A stretch of DNA of 64,000 nucleotides, taken from assembly GCF_000003815.2 (NCBI RefSeq), contig NC_049980.1, positions 8,171,558 through 8,235,557 on the forward strand. The letters run 5' to 3'. A program made the position numbers and the translations under genes. Below, piece by piece: positions 44,156 to 58,752 of the stretch. Under the pieces are notes generated by a model. It saw only the letters and a list, made by a program, of their open reading frames with translations. It searched no databases and had not been told where the DNA came from. The stretch is from Branchiostoma floridae (taxonomy: Eukaryota; Chordata; Leptocardii; Amphioxiformes; Branchiostomatidae). Position 1 is the first letter of the stretch; each line of letters begins with the position of its first letter.

Positions 44156-47100
44156 TCATATGCGGATGTGGAAAGTGCTGTGGAGTACAATATAATTCAC
44201 AACCATAGTTGATATTCCTGAACAGAAACAATTCAAGTTACACTGTACAAGAGACGATATGTTTGTCATCTGGTCAATATTTGCAACACCAAAGTGGAAG
44301 AAAATAGTAATATTTCACATCCCAATGATAAAGTGGTGACTTACTTGAGGAAGTCAGGTGCTCGTGATATCACATGTTCAAACTCCATATACGACAGCTG
44401 GCTGTCGTCATCAAGGTCTGCCTCCTCTAGAATCTGAATTGACAGCGGTGAGATAACAATTAACCTTGACTGAGAATATCATGCAGGGATTTTTTTTTTA
44501 ACAGGGGTGCTGCGTCCTCATGCCCTGACCATGTGCTCCCTGGGGAGCAGATCCTCTGGCAAGCATAAAATTCTGATTGACTAAGGATCAGATGTGGCCA
44601 TAGTCTTACTGTGACCTGTCTGATAGTACATGTTGTAGTTTTGGCCCCCTAGAAAGCCATAGAATGCTCCACGTAGACTTAACTCAAAAACTCTTGAATA
44701 TGCATGAATGTAAACAGCCTACATTTTGAAAAAAAAACAGTGCATCATACCATAAGCAGACTAAATTTCTGATCAACTTTGCTACCACACACTATCACTA
44801 GTATCAGTTTTTTATCCTGGCAGTGCAATCCTGATGAGGCAAAAATTTCAATGAAGTTGATGTGATTAGCCCTGACATCTTCAGGCTTGAAGCCTGGTGA
44901 TCCTATTTAGATATAAACGGCAGCAATAGCACAGCCGTTTGTCATCGTAAAAGCTTTTGTACCTTCTCCACAACTGTGTTCATCTCTTCCTGCGTGAGCT
45001 CGTCCCTTGTTAAACAGCTCAGCACCTTCCCCAGGTCGGACTTGCTCAGGAATTGGTCCCCATCAGCATCTGTCAGCAGACACACTACATTTACCTGCAC
45101 ATCTCACTGACAATGATAATTGGGAAAGCTGCTCCAAGTCAGCCATTCATACATGTACCTCTGTACTGTGCACTCACATCATCATCACAGAAAACACTTG
45201 ATAAAGGTATGTACCCTAAACTGGGACGGCTAAGGAAAAATAATCCTGTCAGCATTTGAAAAAATTAATTGCGATTCGCTAATGGTGATTAAAATAGCCG
45301 TTTTCTTCTTCCCGAGGTATTGGTATTTCATTAGACCACTTTCCCCAACTGTAATCAATGCGGCGGTTCCTCCTGAAATTACGGCTCACCATCAACTACA
45401 GCGCCGGTACCAACCGACCAGAACAACCTAATCTTGTTTACAGTACAACCTTGCACGCCTCATTTGCTCCAAAGCTGAAGGTTAATACTGACTGGCTCAA
45501 TTTTACGCAAGAGGGGGAAGAAAGGACTCCATGTCACTTAAAACATGCTCACAACAGGCCTTACGTTAGTGGATGTATCAATGTGAATATCAATTATACA
45601 TTAAATGGAATTCAAAGTACATGTACCTGTACAATGAGCATTTACATAGTTACAGGCTCTCACTTTTTTCTATGTTTAGACTAGGAAAACTTCCTTCCAT
45701 GGACATATTCATACATACATAAAGTTACTTAGATGCCCCTTTGTTGCTAAAAAAGCAAAGGTGCAAATGTAATTTGATACATACTATCTGGAAGCTTACC
45801 ATATATTTTGAATGCATAGACAGCCTTGATGTCCTGTGGTGCTTGTTCACTGAACACAGAGAACATGTCCAAGAAGTCATCAAACGTCATGTTTCCTGAC
45901 CCGTCCTCAGAGAAAACCTCACAGATCCGTCTCCTAAACGGATTTTCCTAAAATACACACGAGAGAGAAAAAATCAGAATCAGCATTTGTGCCCTCCATA
46001 TCATATATACATCTTTTAGTCCTGACCACTGCTATGTTATCTTGCACATATTCTGAGGAATCTTACTACCATCATTTGCACATTCACTGTTATTGTTAGG
46101 TCTTTGGATTGTCTTCTCTAAAAGGTAACATGTTACCTTTCAAGACGTCTTCACAATCAAAAACAAGGTGATTTATCGTTGAATCGGAATGATGGCTGGG
46201 AGCTGCCCAAGTCCTACTTACCCTTACTCCGGAAGGAGGCGGGGTGGAGGGACAGAAGATCCACGCAAGTCTTGACCTAGTTCTTGCAACTCTCGCAAGA
46301 ACTAGGTCACTCCGTGAACAAGATGGACTGGATAGCCATCGAAAATTTGGAGGTACGTTCTACTTACCTTTGATGTAGTCACTGATTGATGAAAAATTCT
46401 ATTAACAACGTGATTTATGCAGGGTGTTTCTACAAGGTAAACCACTCAGCAAAAGAATTAATCTATTTACCCCATCTGAGGAGACACGGTCTGATTCCAG
46501 TGTACATGGGATGCCATCATGATTGCCTGTCCATTTCAATTTTGTATTCAGTATACACAGCAAATGACCACAAACCACACTGAGAATGGTTTCCCTCTAG
46601 CTCCCCATATACATTGTAATACATGTTACAGAATTTCAAAGGACAGAGATGCTATGGTAAGTATCCCCAAAGCTGCCGAATAGATTAATTTCCTGCTTTG
46701 TTGATGTTTAAGAAATATCGATACCCTAGTCTGAAATTAGCACATGTATGGTTGTGTCTTAGGTCAGTGATTTTTATCCTTGCATGCAGTAAGCAGTTAG
46801 TGATTTTACTGCCAAGGAATCCACACCATTTGTGGCATGTGGGCAATACACCTTTCTCACGCGGCGGCCATGATAGATCTAAAACGAGTTCAATGTGGCA
46901 AACAAAAGGCTGTCCATAATAATTAGAAGTTCGACCAATGGTAGCCTGCCAATTAGGAACTCGACCAATAAGTGAATGGCTGCAAATTCGTTAAAAATTT
47001 GCATTATTATGTTTTTATTTTGCATCTCTTAATGGACTATGGGGTCAGTCTACACTACTCTAAATTGCTACATTTTTTCGGTGCACAACACTTCTTGTAA

Positions 47101-50100
47101 TATTCATTATTCCATCTTATATCATGAGAATATGTGTGGTTTGGGGGATAACTAAATGGGACCTGATTTTAGAAATAAGTTTTGTCTGTTTGCCTCATTG
47201 ACCTCTTCTTGGATCTATCATGGCCGCCGCGTGAGAAAGGTGTATACAGTTGTCTCTGACACTTGTTTTTATGCTTGTGTGTTTGAGACTTTGATCATTG
47301 ATTAAAAGGTCAGACAAAACATAACAAAGACACAGAATACATATGTATGATTGAAGTCATAAAAATTTGACAATTATAATATATCTTGACAATTACATAA
47401 CCTTTGTCCTCACCAGTTCATGAACTTTCCTTCAAAGCTTTACATGAACTTTTTATTTTTATTGTAGGGCTGAATGTTTGATTCACACAAATGTATAACC
47501 ACAACATGTTTGTATCCAGGACCCATCCCTCCAAATTTGCATGTGGGAACAGAAAAAAAGTTGACTCCATCCATCTATCAAAAAATGTAAGCTTCATGGC
47601 ATGAAATTGGTGGAAATGTTTATTTTTAAGTAAGCTTAAAAAGACAGATGAAAATTAACAACATTGGCTCCCAAACAATGTTTAAAGATTGAGTGGAACG
47701 GAAAAGAGTGGGACAAAAAAATGACAGTTAGAGACAACCCCGAACCGCGACCCGTAAATTGGAAAAGGAAAAGAAGTCAGACAATATAAATCCACCCGCA
47801 CCTTTGGCTGACCCTCTCCACCATGATCCCACCACAACAGAGAGCCATAATAGCAGAGCTTATGGCTCATAAATTGGTGTCTGGCAAAACCTTCCTTCTT
47901 AAACAGCTATTGACCACAAGGTCGACCCCGTCATGCTGGTTGACCTTGCTTTATTGGCAGCTCCCGTCCGCATAGATCATGGTCTCCACCTCCCCAATCA
48001 ATGGTGGGTACTGATCGGACATGTGTACTGTTTCCATTATTAACATGCAAGAATGACTCCAACAAGGCTAGGCTATGCGTCCTCCTTTAGAATAAAGTTT
48101 CTTTTAAAAATTGAAGTAACTTGACTTTTGTCAGTTTAATTTCCAGTACAATAAGTCATATAGTGATATACAGTATCTGTCAAATATTTGAAAAGTTGAT
48201 TCAGACAATTGACTTCTTGAAATGAACTAAGTGTTAAAGGTGAGGAGAAGACATACATTTTGTATTGTATTCAGTTTCTAGGTACAAAACATGTACAATT
48301 TAGGACTTTATAGTAAATTAAACATCAAGTAATTTATCATCTGCTACCTACAACTACGGGTTAACCACATATACCACAGATAGAAAGGTGTGATTATAAA
48401 TGTTAGAAACGGATGCAGAAGCCATTTTCAGTGCTAATAGACAGTGAGATAAAGTAATAAGGTCTGTGTATACAGAAGGGCATGAGTCACAGCCAGAACA
48501 CGCTCATTGCTGGATAGATTACCCAGATAACATGCTGGGTGAACACGAATAACAGCCGATGTCTGTCTGGCAGCCTGGTCTCCTGTGTAGCAGCAGGACA
48601 TATCAGCCTGCCATGGTTCAGTGTTCAGTACAGGAAGCTGACAAATTTGTTCAGAGACCTGAGCCGAGCATTGGCAGATTTTTTTCGTAACATCTCTGAA
48701 CAAAAACTACAATGGATGCCTGAGTAATGTTTAATACCATAAACCAAGACCGATTTTATGCATTGTATGTAGATAATGATATTGAAGATGAGAGTGAAAA
48801 CTAAATACCTTCTGCTGATACTATCATAGGATTTTAATAAATGGACCATGATATTTGAGATGGAGAGAACCCCACCCTATTCAATATTGACATTTAGGAG
48901 AGCAGCAGACACTGTGTATAAAACCAGTTCAGATCAGATACTCAATTTCAAAACCCATACAAGATTAATTTATTGGCCCCATAAGTAGGGCAAGGATTTC
49001 ACATTTATACCAGCAGGCCATGTTGTTTTTCTGAGTACAGCTGCTGATGATATGCATCAATCAATACCCCTGACATGACAGTACTGTTACAGTAGTAACT
49101 ATTAGCACTTTGATTTGAGGAAGATATGGGTAAAAAAAGATACAAGGCAAAAACACACAATATATAAGTAGATCAGAATAATGCATCTATGTGGATATTT
49201 TATGCATGGTACCATATATACAAAAAATCAGGTCATGATTTGATGGTGAATGAGGTTATAATTCATGTTTTATAAGAGAACCAACATCCACTGGTACAAA
49301 CATTCTCTTTAACTGGGCTCTAGTGTACCCTTTTCTGACAGCCTACCAAGGCCTGATCATTGTGTGCATTTGCCCTGAATTTTTCTGGACGGAATGACAA
49401 ATGCTTGTATCGGAATTCAATTTGTGCCAAATCTCATGTGGGGGTCTCTGCAATGGCCAAACAAATTGGGGCGGACATACAAGGATAAATGCAAGGTCTC
49501 GTTTGCATGAAAAAGTAACGAGCTGATTGGACGCATCATTTAGCAGCGTGTGCTTGGCCCGTTAAGTACACCAGTGAACCCCTCAGGCCACAAGCATGTG
49601 TGACACTTAATAACAATCTGCATTTTTCTCAAGACTTTCCCCTACTCAGCAAGATATATTCAGGATTAAGCCCCTATAACAAGAAAAGAACTATGGTTTG
49701 GTCTAGTGGGTTGGCGATTCCACATCCATGATAGTGTTGTAGAGAATATGATATGTCTACAAATAAAGGATCCAAATAAAAAGGCTAGAGACATGTCTTT
49801 ACAAATATAGGATATGTAGCAATCTGTTAAAACACTCCCGTTTCCAATACACAAGATTTTATCCAGTTGAAGTAATTCTCTGTGACCCTCTGCGACCCTA
49901 TGCCAATTAGCAGGTTCATTATTGGTAACTGAGGTTCGATTGTGGAAAGGGTGTCTGGGGGCTGCCTTGCCTTAGACTCTAAGTTAGAGTGTCGGCTTAT
50001 TATGGAGGGTCCAGATTTTTACACTTCACTATGAATTCCTCTTTTTATAGGCCACACCGATTTTATTTGTCGGTTCTCAGATTTTTCAAAGCAAAGATAT

Positions 50101-53100
50101 AGCAAGTGGACATCATAACAGCTACAGGCAGGGAGGAAATCTTGAATATGACTGTATTCACTTCCTAAAACTGAGAGCACCAAGGCATAAAACCGGTTCT
50201 CGGGTTTTTGCTTTCATTATGTTCTTCCAGTTTAGCATTTTTTCTTTTTCTAAAATCCAAGAACCAACAAACTAAATTGCTGTGGCCTTATGTATTCCTC
50301 ATGGATACAAATGTCCTTTCTTAAGCCAGCCTTTGCAAAGACAAATAAAGAATCACTGAAATCAGATAAATCATAATCCAACATTTTTTCATGCAGCTCA
50401 TCTGTCAAAGTTGATATTACACATTTGATTTCTTCTTTCTTCCAAGGATGTAATCTATCAAAGCAATATGAGCCAACAGCAAACGGAAGTGACCTAATTA
50501 TGGAAAATTGTGTTCACTGACATCCTCTTCTTGGAAAGGCTGAGGAAGGTCTGAGTCAGCGTCTACACACAGCTAAAGGAAGTGGCCTATTTCTTGGAGT
50601 ACTCCATACGTCATTCTGTACAAATACAAACTACCTCCCATATTCAATCATCATCATAACCTGGCTTAGGAGATACAGAAATAGGACTCTTCCATTCCAC
50701 TGGCCATTACATACTGGGAGGAGGCTGTATAAGAAAAAATGTACAGACAAATATATATTAAAGACAGATGTTTTAGTTAATTTGCTAAGCCAGGTGAATC
50801 AAATACATTTCAGGTCTAGACTGTGATTTGTTTTCCATATATCCCTCTTTGTAACTGTCTAGTTTAACCTGGTCTTTTGGGGAACTAGCTGGCATAAACA
50901 TCTTAACATAAATTCCTTGTGCTTAGCTAAGTTTTCCTTATCAATATGTATTGATGAAGTGTCATACATACCTTTAACTCTGGCATTTTCTCTATGTACT
51001 CAAAGGGCACCTTGATTCGGGATGCCTCACCCCGAGTGTAGCTCTTAGGAATGTGGTCAGAGTCCAGATCCCGATACCGCCTGAATATCCTACAGAAAAT
51101 ACAGCAGAAATAAAAAGATACATATTACACATGGATAAAACTGTCGTGTTTATGTCTTGGATTAAGCTGAAACTTCAGATTGGGTAGGATGTAATAAATA
51201 TCTTTGAAGTCTTCAGTTCAGAGACAAAAGCATTCTGAGTTTGCCTGACCATTCTACTGTACCTATAAGCAGGCAGGTACATACAGGCATGCCTCTCAGT
51301 GCAAGGAAAGTATTATTTAAGTACATCATAATTTTCAGCACCATGGACAGACGTCATTTTCAGCACCATGGACAGACTTCTTTACTTTAACAACATTTCT
51401 GTTTTTATTCATTTATTATTGGCTTGTCTGTTCAACACTCACTGCCAGGACTGCCCAACTAGCCTCTGGCTATTAAAAATGGCTAGCCCTGATGATCAAG
51501 ACAATACACATGGAATTTGATGTGGACAGAATACCAATGTTCCAAGTACATTCAGATGATTGCACCTATAACAGTATCTGTACAGCATCTTGTCCATTCC
51601 CCCTATCCCTGATTAGAGCCTTTAACACCAATATGTGTCAGTTGCACATTTTGCTATACTTCTCTATGTCTATCTCTTGTGCCAAGTCCACCATCGGGTC
51701 TAACCTTTGGTGCATCCAGACTGTCTGATGACCAAGTGATTAGACCTGGCCATCAGCCAGACTCCCTCACCTATGGTAAATACCTGGTTATCACTGTTCC
51801 ATCATAGCCAGCCTGGCTGATGACACCACATTTGCCAACGTGTGGCCACTTCTTGGCAACCAACCGCAACTTTTATTCTAGCTAGAGGGGATGATTAGTA
51901 CTGTCCAGACCGCATAGCCATCGACCCAAAGTTACAGGCGATAACATACCATCAGTGATTTATATATTTTCGTTGTACACATATACAAGTACCCCTGCTT
52001 AGATAATAGTCAGTGTGTCCGTCAGAGGCTCCCACATGGCTATACATTATCAGTTAGACATAACTTGTAAACCAAATTTCCATTTAATCTTATATGCTGG
52101 CATATGTCCAAGTACATCTGTCCCTGGGCCCTGGGGCAAAATAGAAGTTATCTCAATCCAACTTTGGGTGGAAGTTCCAAGCTAATAAATGGTAGACCTA
52201 AGAGGTTGGCCAAAGGACTAGGAGAGAGATGTTTGTATAGATAAAGAAGGGATGCTAAAACATATGCATAATATATCAATCTGTACATGATTACAAGTCA
52301 AGGTCGAATAATGGCATACATAAAAAAATTGCTGGCTATAGAAAGGTTTGGTCATGCATCATATGTATACTTATGATCACAATGGGCATAGATAAGTTTG
52401 TTGTCAACTGTACGTACATTGAGGAATTATTAAGGAAATCCTTCCTTAACATTCTGAAATTATACATGTAGCAGTTTCAAAAAGCAACCAATTGGCTTTT
52501 TATACTAACATTGAAAATGTATGATCAGTTCTTGTGATGACCATATGGACCCCATCATGCATATTATTCTTCACTTAGGTCTATACAGAAGCATGCATAG
52601 ATGTCGGAAAACTGACTATAGTATATACTGGTGAAATGGGCATGATGCTACAAATCCTTTAGTCAAACTTAACATTAAAACATTTCTTGAATTTCTGTTG
52701 TGTATTATTATGGTTATATTGAAACCTTTTAATTTATGTAATCTGCACTACCTTCAGTTACATGTACTTAAGCGTTGTTACATTTGACCATTCTTATGTT
52801 TGCAATTTCAGAATCTCAGTTATATTGCTTTTGAATGCTGTTTGGTACAGTTATGGTTATATTGAAATCTTGGTTATAATTTACATCATTCTTGTACAGA
52901 AGTCTTTAATTTGTACTATTATCATCAATCTGCTGGATGGTTCCACAAGTTTTTCCTTATTATTTTGTTCTTTGAAAAACCCAACATTAAAACGTTGACA
53001 CATACATGTTGTATCCTCTTTTAATTCTCAGTAAGGGGCCCAAATTCTCCCCTACCGATATTGTACAGCTCAAAGTCAAAATTAACCAAAAATTGTTAAC

Positions 53101-56100
53101 AAGCCGCCATTTTGGTTTGCAAAATGGAGACGGCCTTCTTGCCTTAGTGTGTCTGCCCCCTTTAATCTCATCATTCAATTTACGACTGTGTGCTGTTAAC
53201 ATATACGTATTCCCACGGGAGTCCATACAATTTGCAAAGTATAGATTTTGCTGCAGAAATTATGAGCAATGGATGACCCATTTATTTTGGGTGTGCCATG
53301 TTACCTCCGTTTATCAGTCCACCTTTTGGAAACCCAGATCGGTACAGCGGTCGTCTACGATATCAATCAACTGCTATAAAATAGTATAAAGATGTGGCAA
53401 GTATAAAGATGTGGCAATACATCCAACAACGCTGCAAATAGATTGCCTCTGTGTTAGTAATGTAATGAGCATTGAATCTATCTTCCCTTATTTATACTAG
53501 AAGACTTGTGATACTTTCCATTGTGCAATTCACACCATATTAAATCATTTTTGAGGAGGCAATGATATACTATTGAAATGTTATGAAAGTAATGGTAATG
53601 ATATTGAAACATCATCAAGGATGAACAAATGTTGAATTTAAAACCCAGAAATCAAGCCATTTCAAGTCTGTTATACCAACCCTTTTGATCAATTTCAGAA
53701 TTGTAATGTAAAATGAATTAACACCAAAACAAATTCATGAAGACAGATTGCTGTTATCAGATGATGGGAAAATGAATATGATGAATTATTACACAAGCAC
53801 TATTCATATCTATCAATCAAACTGTCATTCCAAGGATACACATAAATTTTAAAAAAAAGAAAACCATGGGAGCTAAGGAAGCTCGCGATGAACAGGATGA
53901 AGTGGAGAAAGTTATAGAAAGACAGATTGCAGATGCAAAGTGTCCAGACCACTGCAGCAGCAGAACACAGTGGATACTATACAAATAAATTAGTATGATG
54001 ATCTTAGAATACACACTTATACATTAACCATATCAACGATAGGAGTATTATTTTCATTGCAAAGATTGTACCTGGCACTTTGTTTTCAAAACAAAACAAA
54101 ACATTTCGAATTTAGGAATTAGGAATGCTAAAAAAATTGCTACCTCTGTTTCATTCCCTGTAAAACCCTAACAGTAGCTGCCACTTCAATCAGTAGTATT
54201 CTATTGAAACATGGCCAATTTCTTTATACTACACACACACACACACCCCTCCTTTCTTGTACTTTCCTACTTGTTTTTCACATACTCCGTACAGTATATA
54301 CAGCGATTAGTTCAACTGTCATTTAATGTATCCACTGACAAATATTTCCTGACATGTTATTTGGAACATTTTGAGGCCAGAAGGAGACAATCAATAGACC
54401 ATGTTTTGGGCACTTCTACTTTTAATCTAAAATATTGGCCAACATCATGTTCAACTAAAAAACATGTGTTATTCTTTGTATATCCCTAAATCAGATGGGA
54501 TATATGATGAAAAACAGTTGAATGCTTGTTTTTTTCTCACTAACACTTAAGTGGGTTATAGTGTTATGCAGAGATCAATATTTAGGATTATGTTTGCTCA
54601 AAGGGCCATTTGGTGGTTACTAGAAAATAGCAATCCTTAAGGACCCCCTTAAGGGTTTATATTTCAATCACAATGAAAATAACTTGAAAGGAAATTTTAT
54701 TTGAAGCCACATGTCTGGCATAATAACAGATACTAGTAGGTTACACTGTTCCATATAGAGCCATGGAATTTCATAATAAGTACCTGTGCAACTTATTTTT
54801 TACTTTTGGTGCACTACTAGTAGTGCACCTAGGTATTTGTGTAAGTAATGAATGGTACTATTATGCACTAGCCATGTGTCATTGTGTGTATACAGCATAT
54901 TGTTGACATTTGATTGTCAAGAAGGATACTAAAACTTTTGTTGTATTTAGTTCTAGTATTAGCTGTATGATTTCAGATTAATGTTCTGAAGAGGCAGGAA
55001 GGTTTGTAAGACATTTTACAAAATCAAATCTTATGTTGTACACTCAATGTCTTTTTTCTGTACACCTTAAGTTTAAGATTAGGTGCGCCAGTACACTTAT
55101 TCCCAAAAATGAATTTCAAGCACTGCTTTATCTGCATTACAACTCAAATGGTTACATGGCATATGTTAACCCTGTCCTCTGCCTTGTACATATTTTACTT
55201 CCTCAATGTGTAGCTGAATCAAATGAACTAACCGTACATTAATTAAACACTATGCAGATGGATCATATCTAATTCAAATGTGTCTAATATTTCAAATATT
55301 GTGTGAATATCATTAAAGGTCTGAGTCCGAGCTTTCAATGATAAGGAAGAGATCATTAGATAATGATTCAAACATCATCAGGACTATTTGTATTACAGGA
55401 ACTTCACTTGAGAACAAGTTGTAATTAGGCACCATGCATGAGAGGTAATTGGCACTTTGCATTGAGTATTATAATGTTGTCAACAGACATCTGCTTCTGT
55501 GAGTCATCCAGTATTGATATACTCCCTTTTCAGTTTTACAGATATACTTGAATGAACCTTCAAATGAAGTGGCAACTAAAGTTCTACAGTCAGAATAAGC
55601 TAATTCCAATAGGTAAGGATAGAGTAGAAGTCATGCATTCCTCTCTTTAAAGTTTAATAAAGGAATAGACAAGTTATTTATGTTTCCCGTAATTTGAGAG
55701 GTAACAACATTTTGTGCACTTGCCTTCTATTACATGTATATAGAAGGTTTGTCTGATTTCAGCATCAGCACTGTCAGGAGATGCAGAACCTAAGACTACT
55801 ACTAGTAGGGTGCTGAAAAGGGCCCCCTCCTTTCTTTACCTTTTTATAATCTTAATCATTTAAGATGGTCTAATTTGCATGTTACTGAAGATGTACATAA
55901 AAAGACATTCTCTGATTTTCGTGCTGATGCACAGAGAATGTATACAATAGTTGTATGCATCAGATAGACCCCTAACAACATCCAAAATCTTTACTTACAA
56001 GTTACCAATGCACATGATGTTACTTACCTGAGGATCTCTTTTCTGGTAAAAAATGTACAGTCCTGTAGAAACACAAAGAAAAATATACGTCAGTGCTACT

Positions 56101-58752
56101 AGTAGATTGCATGCAATTAAAAGACAATCTGTACATGTATCAATTTTGTTTTACTGATCCCACACTTTTTGTCAGTGTTTTTGGTTTGACTGTGTAAAAC
56201 TATGTGAATTTCATCATCATTATGCTTGAGCATGGGAAGTTCTGAATGATACGAGGAAACCATGTTTAACTGCACAGCTCATCATGGATCATTACCAAAC
56301 TAATCACTGTGAACAGGCTTCAGGCAACACAAACGTCAGACACAAACGTCACAACCACACGTCACAGCATGCCCACAGATGCCCATTTTTTTGGTGAGAA
56401 GAGATATTATAAATATATTGCATCAAAGTAGTATTACATATCTTATCAGTTAAAATCTGCTGCTACTGTTGGACCAAGGAAAAACATGTTGTTTCCTGTT
56501 TCCCGACCTACCTTAGGTAAACCTGCCGACCCTAGACTTTTTATGGGTGGGCATTAGAGTTCCCAGTTAGAATTTCCATTCATTCTGCTTCCTGTTCAAG
56601 TAAACAAAATTGCTTGTCCCATCTAATAATTTCAAGGGTAAATGTATCCAAAGATTTGTAACCATCATGCACAAAGTTAAAGTTTCACATTGAAAATATA
56701 TTATATGTCCTCATACATTTCAGTTTTACTTTGTTGAACTATATTTCATCACTTAAGGTTTGGCCAAAGACTAAAAATATTTTCAAAAACATGATAATCC
56801 TACGTCCCGACCCTAATGTTTTAGGACTGAAACAGGAATCAACATTTTTTCCTAGGCCTTAGTATAAAGTCCCACATTTCTGGTGTTACTATCATCTGGT
56901 GTATTTTGCCAGCCAGTAGGTACCCCAAGTATGAGTAATGAGGCTGCTTAACATGGTCGAGGCACCTCCTCGAGCACGGGACCCTCGTCATCAGCACTTG
57001 AATTTGCCCATCATTAAGCTATCTTATATCCCTGTCAATTATAGTGCTGACCACAAGGCACATATCTACTCATACATATATAATGCAAACTGGTGCTTTA
57101 AAAGGACACATGATACTACCTGACAGTATCTCTGGCATACATCCCAGACGTCTTCCAAGTGCTCAGCAGACAAAGTGTTTTTGATCCCAAGTCAATTCTA
57201 GACTTGCATGACATATTGATTTTCCTATGTCTAAGCTAGTCTGCTGATACACTAGGGACTGGCACTTGTCTGTAGTAGTGGTATAATTCACCATTGCAAT
57301 ACTTGAAATTGGTTTGAAGAGATAGAAACTCACCACCGGTATACATTGCACTGTATGAGTAGGCTATGCCAATGGTATTGAATAGAAGATTTCTAATAGG
57401 AGTGATTGAATTTATATGAAGGTTTGAAATACTGCAACATCAAGGTCATTCGTCTTTAAAGGAAAGCTATCAACTTTTTTAACATGTGTACTAGAATATA
57501 ACTATATTGCATACTCTGCCTGCACAGAATTCTTTGTATCATAGAAAACTGTTTATGGCAAACTGACCTGGATATAGTTTCATGCATGTCCTTGGTGCTG
57601 AACCTTATGTTACTCTAATGTTCAAGTGGTTGCTTACTTGAAGTTACTGTAAGTCTTGACATTTTTACAGTGGTTTTAAATTATGGTTTTCACTATGACC
57701 ACTTCACAGCAAACTCAAAACCAGCGTTGTTTCCAATACTTTATTTGCGACTATCACCATTTAAAACAACGGCAAATCTAAAAACACTCCATTATAGCCT
57801 TACGGCAATCACTGCAAACTTAAAGGTATTTACAGTATCCTCTATTCTTCAACTATTAAAAAAGGACCAATGCACCAACTGAACTTTATCATGTTAAAAC
57901 TTGACCAAGTTTGCTAGCTAATACCAAGAGGGTTGAAAAGGGAACTTCGATCTTTCTCTGTTGTATCTTGTAGCATGCTGGCTAGCTGTTCTAAACTCTA
58001 AACTGAAAATTCCGTATATTTCGATGGTAAACACCTTGGCGGGTGTGACCTACATACAGGGCAAAACGTACCAACGTGCAATCAGCCCGGAGAGTAAAAT
58101 GACCCCTTCCTGACCTGAATCTTGTGCCTGTAAATTACAGTAGTAGTCTCGTGGGACAGCTTGCCTCATCCAGACGCTGAGCCCAAATTGGGAGCAGTGA
58201 TACTAATTTGAAATTCAAATGAATCCACCTTGTTTTGTTCCTGGTAATTTTTTTTTAAAGCTCCACGTTTCTCTAAGTATACATGGTTTGACTGTGTGCC
58301 TTTATGTTAATTTGTGGTATTTATCATAGATGGCGGTGTTTCACGAGTTCAACAGTGTGTGAAAAAAGCGCAGGATTTAATCATGGATATTCAAAAGGCA
58401 TCGATTCTTTAATCTGATGAAGATTGGAGACGTTCTACGCCTGAGCGTGTAACCGCCCACCCCCTCTGATGTACCAGGTTAGCAACTGTAAATGCACTGG
58501 ATTTAGTGATGAACCCAACCGGGCGGTTTCAACAATACAGTTACACAACACTGTAGTACCTTTACTAAAGCTACAGAATGTGTACCTCATGAAGATATTA
58601 TCTACTTTTGCCGTAGGTTGATAGAAAGGAATGGAACGGTACAGACAAAATTGTTAGTCTGTCTACATGGATAGTTGTTGGTGAGCGACTGTAGAACCAA
58701 CCTGGTATTGCTCCAACTGCGATTCAGTGAAGGCTGCCTGCTTGTTTCCCAT
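44156..58752 (-). CDS. CIB2: Calcium and integrin-binding family protein, CIB2-like (complete, 7 exons)
   Basis: Exons in transcript order: 58702-58752 (ATG), 56028-56062, 50972-51089, 45800-45947, 44963-45069, 44345-44433, 44156-44177 (TGA). They total 570 bp, 189 aa (human CIB2 187), in phase throughout. [17 protein letters not shown] keeps the N-myristoylation signal. [12 protein letters not shown] is the CIB2/CIB3 signature. [20 protein letters not shown] starts EF-hand 2, [12 protein letters not shown] is the first Ca2+/Mg2+ loop (Asp at position 12, as in CIBs), [12 protein letters not shown] the second. It ends APDFLNTFHIRI. In vertebrates CIB2 binds TMC1/2 in hair-cell mechanotransduction. 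The last exon has only 22 coding bases. CIB3 orthology is possible; the gene probably predates that split. Confidence 0.93.
46273..46309. repeat. Perfect 15-bp stem-loop
   Basis: TGACCTAGTTCTTGC, a 7-base loop AACTCTC, then GCAAGAACTAGGTCA. In a CIB2 intron; no poly-U tract, function unknown. Confidence 0.8.
46849..47242. mobile_element. MITE family B, complete copy (TA target, Tc1/mariner-like)
   Basis: 394 bp with 31-bp near-perfect termini CACCTTTCTCACGCGGCGGC + CATGATAGATC and GATCTATCATGGCCGCCGCG + TGAGAAAGGTG, flanked by TA at 46847-46848 and 47243-47244. A partial copy lies at 30771-30905. Non-coding. In CIB2 intron 3. Confidence 0.85.
47243..50049. other. CIB2 intron 3 interior, nothing recognised
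   Basis: No exon-like or repeat structure that I can support. Confidence 0.4.
50050..50287. mobile_element. Inverted-repeat MITE starting GGCCACA
   Basis: GGCCACACCGATTTTATTTG + TCGGTTCTCAGATTTT at the left pairs with AAAATCCAAGAACCAACAAA + CTAAATTGCTGTGGCC at the right (about 36-bp imperfect arms, 238 bp total). GGCC termini suggest a PIF/Harbinger relative; flanking ATA/TTA are not a perfect duplication. Confidence 0.65.
51090..56027. other. CIB2 intron 2, nothing recognised beyond minisatellite scraps
   Basis: Two CAGCACCATGGACAG units at 51338-51375 echo the 1240-2745 minisatellite. A 127-codon open frame at 53006-53389 has no recognised similarity. Confidence 0.45.
56471..56858. mobile_element. 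Candidate MITE, imperfect inverted ends
   Basis: GGACCAAGGAAAAACATGTT + GTTTCCTGTTTC at the left pairs with GAAACAGGAATCAACATTTT + TTCCTAGGCC at the right. Interior CCGACCCTAG and CCGACCCTAA also repeat. In CIB2 intron 1. Confidence 0.5.

Noticed and set aside
53006-53389. 127-codon plus-strand open frame in CIB2 intron 2
   Set aside because: No recognised domain and no splice context. It may be a decayed repeat.
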